From Cryptomeria japonica (taxonomy: Eukaryota > Streptophyta > Pinopsida > Cupressales > Cupressaceae): 64,000 bases of DNA. This document shows positions 51,601 through 60,600 of this stretch, in pieces. Below the pieces are notes generated by a model. It saw nothing but the letters and a program-made list of their open reading frames with translations, searched no databases and had not been told where the DNA came from. The DNA is taken from positions 119,598,640 to 119,662,639 of the forward strand of contig NC_081410.1 in the NCBI RefSeq assembly GCF_030272615.1. Reading direction: 5' to 3'. The first letter of the stretch is position 1. Every line of letters begins with the position of its first letter. The position numbers and the translations under genes were made by a program.

Positions 51601-54600
51601 TGGCTTCTTGGTAGATTGAGCGGCAAGAACATGTGTATCTTCATTTTGAGAACTCTTGACAATTCCTCTGGTAGTCAATCTTGATTCTTCTTGAATACAA
51701 TCTGCTCGAAGTCGATCAAACTTAGGTAATTTTGACCTTCCACTTATGCTTTGAATAAATGGCTCCCATGAATGAGGCAGACCATTCAAGGCTAGCATGA
51801 CAAGCTCTTTATCTATCACTTGATCCCCAATTGCACATAGTTGATCTCTTAATTCTGAAATTTTCATGAAGTAGGTTATGACTGAATCTCCTTTTCCCAT
51901 CTTCACTTGGTGGAGTTGTTGTCTCAAGGCAAGAGCCCTACTTACGTTGTTAATCTCATATAAACCTTCCAAGGTCTTGAACATATCTCTTGCAGTTGTC
52001 ATCTTGGAGATGAGAGGTACCAAGTGATCCCTCACGGAGTCGATTAATATCTTCTTTGCTTTGATGGCATTTTTCTTGAATTGCAATTTCTCCTCATGAT
52101 CTTCACGTTCGGATAAATCCTTTTCCTCTATGAATTGAAGAAGATCATTCTCTTCAAGTGCAATGAGCACTCTAAAATTCCATGAGGTGAAGTTAGATGC
52201 GCCTTCAAGTCTATCTTTGACTTTAAGACCATTCACCATTTTCGAGACTTAGAGACATTGCACGGCGGGGAGAGAGAAGAGAGAATATTTAGAAGTTGTT
52301 TAGAATTTGATCACGATCTTCTTTCACCATGGCTCCGATACCATGTTAAATTTAAGTGGTCAGATTATATGGATAGAAAAATTCATACAAAATACAGTGT
52401 ATATCCTAGGAAAACCTTCCTCTATGAAGGACAAAAACAAAGCCAAGAAGTTCCTTATTATTTTATTGATACATAAGATGTTTATACAATGAATTTGGCT
52501 TATTCCTTGATGCTAGTATCAATTCACTTCAATATACAATCCGCTAAGAATAAGTTCAGTCTGCTACAGAAACTATCCACTTGCTGTCTAAGATGCCAAT
52601 GCCGTGTGTCTAGAATATCTACAGGTAATGGATATATCGCAACACAATGAGGAACACGATCTGTATACTGATTGTAAGATTCGGACTGCTGGAGATCGAA
52701 GGTTGTTTTCTAAACACAGAACACGATCTGCAGAATGTTATTCAATGTACTTCTTCAATAATAATGTCCCGATGCATATCCCATACATACAACCGATTAT
52801 AGTTTCCTTCAACCAACACGACTTCTCTAACAAGTCGGTCATAGCATTAATCATCACGTCTCTTCAGGGTGGCGGGATATATGAATTAGACTACCTTAAC
52901 AAGTCATTAACTATAACTGTTTCATTGATTAATAATTCAGAAACATATATATAAGTTGAATATAAAATGTGTAAGGCCAAAGGCCCTTCACGCATTTTAT
53001 AGCAAAGTCGGGTTTTGGGAATCCGACCGACGCTATTCATCAACATGAATTACATTTGTTCTTCCATTTACATGTTCTATGATCTTACTTATTACTAGCT
53101 ACTAGATAAGACCATCCCTTAGATCACCTAGGATCCGGATATAAACTGCATTAGTTCTTGTTCTTTGTCTTGAACAACATTCGTTTCCCTTCTATTCCTT
53201 CTTTTGGTTTTATCGGTAGCTTTCCAACTGCAATGTCAGCCCTTTTCATCCTTTTGTACTCCCTTCATACATTCATCGATCATTAATACCTGAAATATTT
53301 GTATAGAGTTAACTATTAGGCCAACAAGATACAAGCTTTGGCACCTACGATATTATGAATGCTTCTAGAATCAATGGCCATCACAATTCTACTCTTCTCA
53401 TTGCTTTTTATCCTCCAAATCAGGTATTCAATGATCCCCAACATGAAAATAAGGTAAAGGATATTATCATTATTGATCTTCCTATGTTAATTTTCCCTAT
53501 ATTTAATGCATAACTCATTCAAATTCATGTGAAATTCTTATAGTGTCTTCAACCATTGTGTTCTTAGACCCGCATCAACCCCCACTAGATCCAGAGATAA
53601 GTGCAAGGTCATCTATTATTTCCTTTGACCAGATCAAGCGGAGAATTTGTTTCTCCATTACCTTTCTATTATTTGTTGGTTGATAGAGTAATTGTGGAAA
53701 TGGCTCTGATATAAGGAAACTCCTGAAAAGCTTTAAAGTAATACAGATGCAAAAGCATATGGATTTCAAAGAATCGATGTTGTTCAATTAATCAAGGAGA
53801 CAAAGCTCCTTTAAATAGAGTTACAAAGACGATGTTTCTAAAAGAAACAATCGTTAACTAGAGGTGAAATTAGAAACAACTTAAATGACCATTAATAACA
53901 CAAAGAGAAAGAAATTATTCTAATACCCCCCCTTAATGGTCATCATTCTAATTACCAAGAGAAATAACAGAGAAGGTTGCCCCCTTCTTCTCAGAGCACG
54001 CTGCAACAGAAGACAAGAGCCTGCCACTAACTTTGCCACTTGAGATGAGTCCACCACCAACCCTCCCAGAAACTGCATAACTTCTGGAGATACCCAAAAC
54101 AACACCAACCATCCAACCTAATGTTGGAGAACTGTCCCTCCCTGTAACCAGAGACACACCAAGAACAGTTGTCACGATTTTGAGGAAAAAATCGGCAAAC
54201 CCTCCAAACTATTGCAGATGAGCAAGATGCCCGAAAATAGACTGCAAATAAGAGACTAGTGCAAATGTTCGCACAACAACTCTAAGTGTGACAAAAAACA
54301 GACTGCAGCAAAGTACATTTTTTAAGGAAAAAATCATAAACCCTCATGATTTTATTTTATTTTTTTACAGGGACAAAAAATATTTAAAAACCCACAAATA
54401 ATTTTTTAGGACAAAATTATTAAAACCCACAGATTTTTTCAAGGGAAAAAAATATTAAAAACCGAAACAAACCTCGATGCCCATAAGCCATCTTCACGCT
54501 TTTCGAGGCACGGAAAACAAGGTACTGAGAAGATACTAAGTGCACAAAACCTGACTGCCTTCCAACATCATGTTGGTCAATGACGCCATCTTGTACGCTT

Positions 54601-57600
54601 CCCAATGCACGGAAAACGAAAAACTGAGAAGAGGCGCTGGCATGGAATTCAAAAAAATTGAATCCCATTGCAGAAACAGAGGGAGATGCAGGTACAGACT
54701 TCACAAAATGTACGGCTAACACAAATTTCAAGAAAAAAATTCCAACTAACCCAGAAAAATCCGAAGACAACCCAAAAATCTTTGCGAAAAACCCAAAAGG
54801 AATCTACTGTCGAAATCTGGATCCGTTGGCTTGAAAATCGAGGCACCCAGAAAATTTTGACGACAACCCAATTGAGATCTCGAAAAACCCACCACGAATC
54901 TATACTCAAAAAAAAAAATTGACTGAATCTGGAGGGTCAAAACCCTAGCCGAAAGTCAAAAAATGCGGGTTTGACCAAGTTGCAAGTTGCAGAAAAAATG
55001 GCGTGTCTATACCACGCCGAAAAATGCCGAAAACCCTCGCCAGACAGACGCAAACAGGAAGAATCCCGTTACACAGCATAAACACGGTCCAAAACGGACT
55101 TTTGAACACAAAAAATAAAATTTGAAAATCTACAGCAAAACTGGACTCGAACCTAGGACCTTCCATATGTTGCTGGAGTGCTCTACCACTGAGCTACTGG
55201 CCCCTCTTGGACCAATCCATCGTCGGTCCGGGTGTGGCTTAACACCAACACCACCCCTTAAGCCACACCTCTCGTGTGCTTGGCGCTCCTAAGCCTGGAC
55301 CTGGCTCTGATACCATAATACAAATGCAAAAGCATATGGATTTCAAAGAATCGATGTTGTTCAATTAATCAAGGAGACAAAGCTCCTTTAAATAGAGTTA
55401 CAAAGACAATGTTTCTAAAAGAAACGACCGTTAACTAGAGGTGAAATTAGAAACAACTTAAATGACCATTAATAACACAAAGAGAAAGATATTATTCTAA
55501 TATAAATAAGCTTCTACGTGATGAACTATGTCCTTAAAAGTTGTAGACCTCAAGGCTTTGATAAAAACCCTGATGGATCATAGCCCTTTAGTTTACATTG
55601 CAATAACACATCAATGGAAAACCTCATCAACAAGTAAATAGGTTTGACAGAATTATCTTGGTTAGTATATCAAGGAGACTTGATACACCAGATTTTGCAG
55701 GCCATGAATTAATCTTCTTAGATATAATTCTTTAAGAAAAGTTGTTATATGCTAGTCCTCAATAGTTATCTATCACATCCAACAGCATTCTTACTTTTTC
55801 CTCCACAAATGGAGTGATTTCTTATTTCCAATCATCACCATCATGGGAGTCAGCACAGAAAGCCATCATTGATCTTCTAACAAGGCGATATAAATCGCCC
55901 AACACAATTGTTATGCTCCTAATAGAAATGTGCTATTCTTAGAGATGGAAAACATTCTGTAACTAGAATCTGAAATTCTGAAAGGTAGGAGGCAAGAATG
56001 AAAGCAAGCACTGTCCAACTATCAGGGAGGGGCAAGAAGTTAACATGGATTCGGCTTCATTCACCCGGTTGGAGGAGTTGTCAACTCGTTACTAGACCCG
56101 AACACCAGAGGTGCATCCTTCCCAGTCCTCTTGTACTCGAATGGGATAACAGAGCTTCTTGAGTTGCCCCGACACTAGAGTAGGGGGGCTGGCTATGGCC
56201 CCAGATCCACCCATGCCTCCACTTCCAATGCTTCCGTGGCGGTGCTTTGCCACTTTGGTTTTGATAAGTGGGGGGGCTAGCAACTATCGAGTGCAAGCTG
56301 ATTCGGTGCAGTAGGTAAGCAGGTCAAGTTGCTTGCTTGTAGGTTAGCTTCAGTCTAGAGAATCTGTCAGGTGGGAGGAAGGTGGGAGGGAATAGAAGGG
56401 AATAGCAGGGGACTAGAGTAATAATCTGCTGCCCCACACATGCCATTTATCTTCCAGGGATCCTCCTCTTTGGGCCCTTGATAAGGTACTTCCCTTGAAA
56501 GAGGTAGATGTCCCCTACCCCCTACTATTTTAAGGTAAGGGTGCGGCAGGCTGACCGTACTCTAGCTTGGTAGTTTCCACCGCCTGTCCAGGGTTGAGCC
56601 CTGGGATTTGAGTTGATATGGTCAATCTCGTGGACATTCAAGGGCTAAGCAATTGCCCTACTATTCTATAGGCTTCCCTTGTATTCTCTCAGTCAAAGGA
56701 TAGCCGCTCCCTGAGGTTGATGCCATACACCATTGGGCAAGGGTTAAGCTTTAGGTTGAAGCTGCCGGAATGCCCTTTTGACAACATCATTGGAACCCTT
56801 TCAAATAGTTGGGGGTCAGTGTCTTGTGGCTGTAATGGAAAGGGTGAGCCCCCTTAGGAGCCAGCCTTACACCTATCCAGAAAGCACGGAACCAAACCCA
56901 GAGAGGGGCACCCTGCATTTGAACCCTACTGAGCTTAAGAAAATGAATTTGAATATTGAAATCCTCTCTGAACAGAAATCTAGCATATATCTGCTGAAGC
57001 GTGATATAAAAAACAAAATCTGAACTAAACAAAACTCATTCTCAAAATATATAGATCCAGGAATGTGGAAGCTGAAAAAAGAAAACGTTGTTCATTTTTA
57101 CTTTGAATTAAAACTGAAGTTGATTGAAAAAAGAAGTTTTAACACATAATATTGAGACTAGGACTCAGCTCAGAATTAGAGGACCATTTTGGGCTTGAAC
57201 AGCCAAAAAAAATTGCATGACTCAGCAAATAAAATCAGTTCAAATTGATCAAAACCAACTAATGACCAAACCCACCCAAATTTGCCCAAATTCAGCCCTT
57301 CATTATGCAAATTACACTTGCCTCCTATGAGAGCTGCAAAACAGAAACTGAGATGATAAATGACGAAGGTGGGGCAGTTTGCAACTTTTAGGTCAGTTTT
57401 TCTATTAGTGTTAATATTTTTAATGAGTATCTTTGAGACTAACAAGTTTAGGAGTCTAACCTCACAGGTTTCCAAACTCACCAAGGCTTCAAACTCTTAA
57501 AAAATTTTGCGTTGAGGTAGCTGGACTTGTTTGGACTGACTCAGCTTAGTAATAAGTGGGTTCCTCTAGACTCACCAAGTATAATAGCTATGATACAACA

Positions 57601-60600
57601 TATTTTAACAAAGAACAACCCAGAATAATGGAAACCACAAACTAAATCTCACATCCTCAATATTAACAACCTATAACACTGCATAAAAATGGCAAAAATG
57701 TTCTGGAAAATATATGAGCACCAAGTCAGATCAATTTCAGGAGCAGAGTGGGTGCTACACTTCACTAGACTTACTCTTTTAGACTCCCACAGACAAAAGA
57801 TATTTAGCATAAGACAATCTATTAATTCCCTACCTGCAAAATCCTACCAAACGACCTGGGTATATAAACATTGACCAAAAGTTCAGTTGATGGTCCCACA
57901 CCTTAAAATATGGGTTGTTGGACCCACTGCCAGAAACAGGTGGGATAGCCCCTTAACCCTAAAAGTGGTTTCCCTACATACATAACTAAAGGCTGGGTTA
58001 GCCCCTTAACCCCAAAAGTTGTTTCCCCACTTACATAACTAAAGGCTGTCTAGGCCTATTACCCGATACAGTCATTATTATTGGAATCCTAACAACAATT
58101 ACATAACAAATATGGAAAAAGGAATTCAGACATAACAAAGACCAAAATTAACATCATGGAAACCACATGATCTTCTAAAATAATGAAGGTGGAAACTAAT
58201 AATAATTAATGGTAATTTCTAGAAAAAAAGTTGTATCCAGTCTGGACATTCTTTTATGTTTTGAAGTATTTAATTATAAAATCATTTTTTGATTTATAAA
58301 TATTCAACTACAAAAAATGAATAATAGCTTAAACTAAAAAACTGTTGACTTAGTGGTCAGCACCTCCTGGGGCACTCATAACATGGCTTAACCGCCTCCC
58401 GTGGGTCAGGTTAAATCTGACATTTGTATCAGGCATTGATAGTTCAATCTTTTGGCGCAACAGCAAAACGATTCCATCAATTGGTATCAGAGCCAAGTTC
58501 ACGGGTTTGAGTCTTCCTTTAGTGGGTGCTGGAGGCTTAGTTGGTGCTGAGGGGGAGATTGTTCACTCGGTGGTCAGCACCTCCTTGGGGACTCATGACA
58601 TGGCTTAACTGCCTCCCGTGGGTCGGGTTAAATCTGGCATTTGTATCGGGCATTGACAGTTCGATCTTTTGGCGCAACGGCAAAACAATTCCATCAAAAA
58701 CATCAACAGGGAACTAGAACTAAAAGATATAATAAAATGTATCCAGATTATAAACCTCAGCCTATTTGTACATGTTATTGCTCTTTTTTTAACTAATAAA
58801 TTTCTGTGAACTGAAATAAAAAATTAAAAAAATCCTGCATATTTTGCATATGTTACTGTTATATATTATTTTATATTTTTTGGGGAATACACCAGACCTT
58901 TTGAAAGCAGTAAATTTGGAGGTTTGTTGTTTGGATTGTAGAAGTGGAGTCTCCGCGTGTGTATTTTTTCTATTTAGATACATAGAATGTGTAGCAAACA
59001 ATTACTAAGTGAAAAAGTAAAGAATTAAAGGAAAAAGTTGATACTTGAAAGCTTTAAAGTTTAAAGAATAAAGTTATATCTTAACAAATTACAACTAGGC
59101 CAGCGGGACTCAAAAGTACAGCAAGCTATGGTAGCAATAAAATAGAGTGCATAGATAATGACATAATTGTTTGCTAAGCTAAAATGAAATCTTGAAGTTG
59201 TTTGAATGTAACTACTTCACCGATAGCAACAAAAGAAAAAAAAACATGAAAGAAATACTTTTGAACACGCTCATTCCTGTTGAAACAAAATACCCAAAAA
59301 AGCATCAAATTCAGCTTCTAGAAGATAAAAGTGTTCGTAATGTACCTCTGGTGCCATGTAACCAAGAGTTCCTGTCTCACCAATCATGTCCTTGGGATTC
59401 TGAGCCTCAACACGTGCAACTCCAAAGTCTGCTATCTTAAGCGTTCGACTTTTGTCCAGCAGCATGTTTTCTGTTTTAACGTCTCTATGAACTATCTTTT
59501 GTGAATGAAGATAGCTTAACCTGAAATAGATGAGAATTATAAAGTTAAACTTATAATACATAACAACTGGATAATTCATAATGGTTGTCAAGTTTGATGA
59601 TAACAAATAAAGGATAAAATGCTACTTTAGATATATATTAAGACACATGACACACTTAATCAAATTATGTTAGTTAGTTCTAGACGAAGTCATTTCAACA
59701 ACTACATGCATGTATATGAAGAATATGATAGGAACTCACCCTCTGGAAAGGTCCAATGCTAACTGGATCACAACATTATAAGCAAGTTTTCTTCTCCGGT
59801 TTTTTATGAGGTAGTTCTTCAGTGTTCCTCCAGCAAGATACTCTACAACAACACAACAAGCATTGGATGGACCCTCAAGACCACCTTCAGTATCATTTGA
59901 ACCGTGCATAAGGTCTGAAGAACCCATTGAGGCACCTATAAACTGTGACAGCAATAAAACAGAAAGCTTAGAGCATATAAACACCAATACACCTAGTTTG
60001 AATCCAAGAAGAAAAACAGCCAAAGCAGTTTTAATTTGCATACCGATAACCTCATCCTATGGTTTACAAGTGAGAACAATCTCATATATAAAAGAGAATT
60101 CATTACCATAAAAAGTAATGCACTCACAAGCTGTGTGTAAAGTAGAACTGTAGTGAATATTCTATCAAGAAAAAAAAACATAAAATGCATAAAGAAGCAC
60201 TTTTACCCGATTTTGTTATGTCAAATGTGATGGCCTCATTGATAAAAATGTACCAAGGCAAAACCATGGAGCTAAATCCAAATGAAAGAGAATAGGCCAA
60301 CACTGAGCACATACCTTTGTTACATTTGGATGGTCTAGTTTATGCCATACAGCCACTTCTTGTCGAAATGCGGTCCTCACTGCATCTATCTCAGCTGCTG
60401 TTTTGGTTTGTTCTTCTCCCCAGTCAAGCAGTTTCACTGGATGGCAAAAGAAAGAATTGAGTTTAATGGTAAATATGTCTGAATCCTACAGCCTTATCCA
60501 ACAAGCAAGCAAAACACAACTGCAAAATTGCCATGATGGTTACACAAACAAAAAAATATATATCACTACACGTACAGAGCATTCCAACCAAATTCTGCGA

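Larger units (their letters stand above)
47152..53045 (-). mobile_element. Complete but inactive Ty1/Copia LTR retrotransposon (5.9 kb)
   Basis: LTRs at 47152-47854 (3') and 52344-53045 (5') run TGTTAAATTT...TTCATCAACA, with perfect target duplication TGAAT (47147-47151 and 53046-53050). My hand alignment gives about 35 differences in 703 bp (roughly 95% identical), mostly transitions. Order on the minus strand is gag, protease, integrase, reverse transcriptase, RNase H, which defines Copia. Three in-frame stops (51304, 50030, 48632) and an integrase deletion with frameshift inactivate it. It is sense-oriented within the kinase intron. Confidence 0.97.
12883..59345 (-). other. MRK1-like: Giant intron 4 of the kinase gene (46,463 bp)
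   Basis: Donor GTACAT follows the APE codon at 59346; acceptor TACAG precedes 12882. The other coding-region introns are 103, 219, 372 and 1762 bp. Most of the recognisable content is LTR retrotransposons, TRIMs, hAT relics and a LINE fragment, largely nested, so the length reflects accumulated insertions. Introns of tens of kb are known in conifer genomes. Confidence 0.9.
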
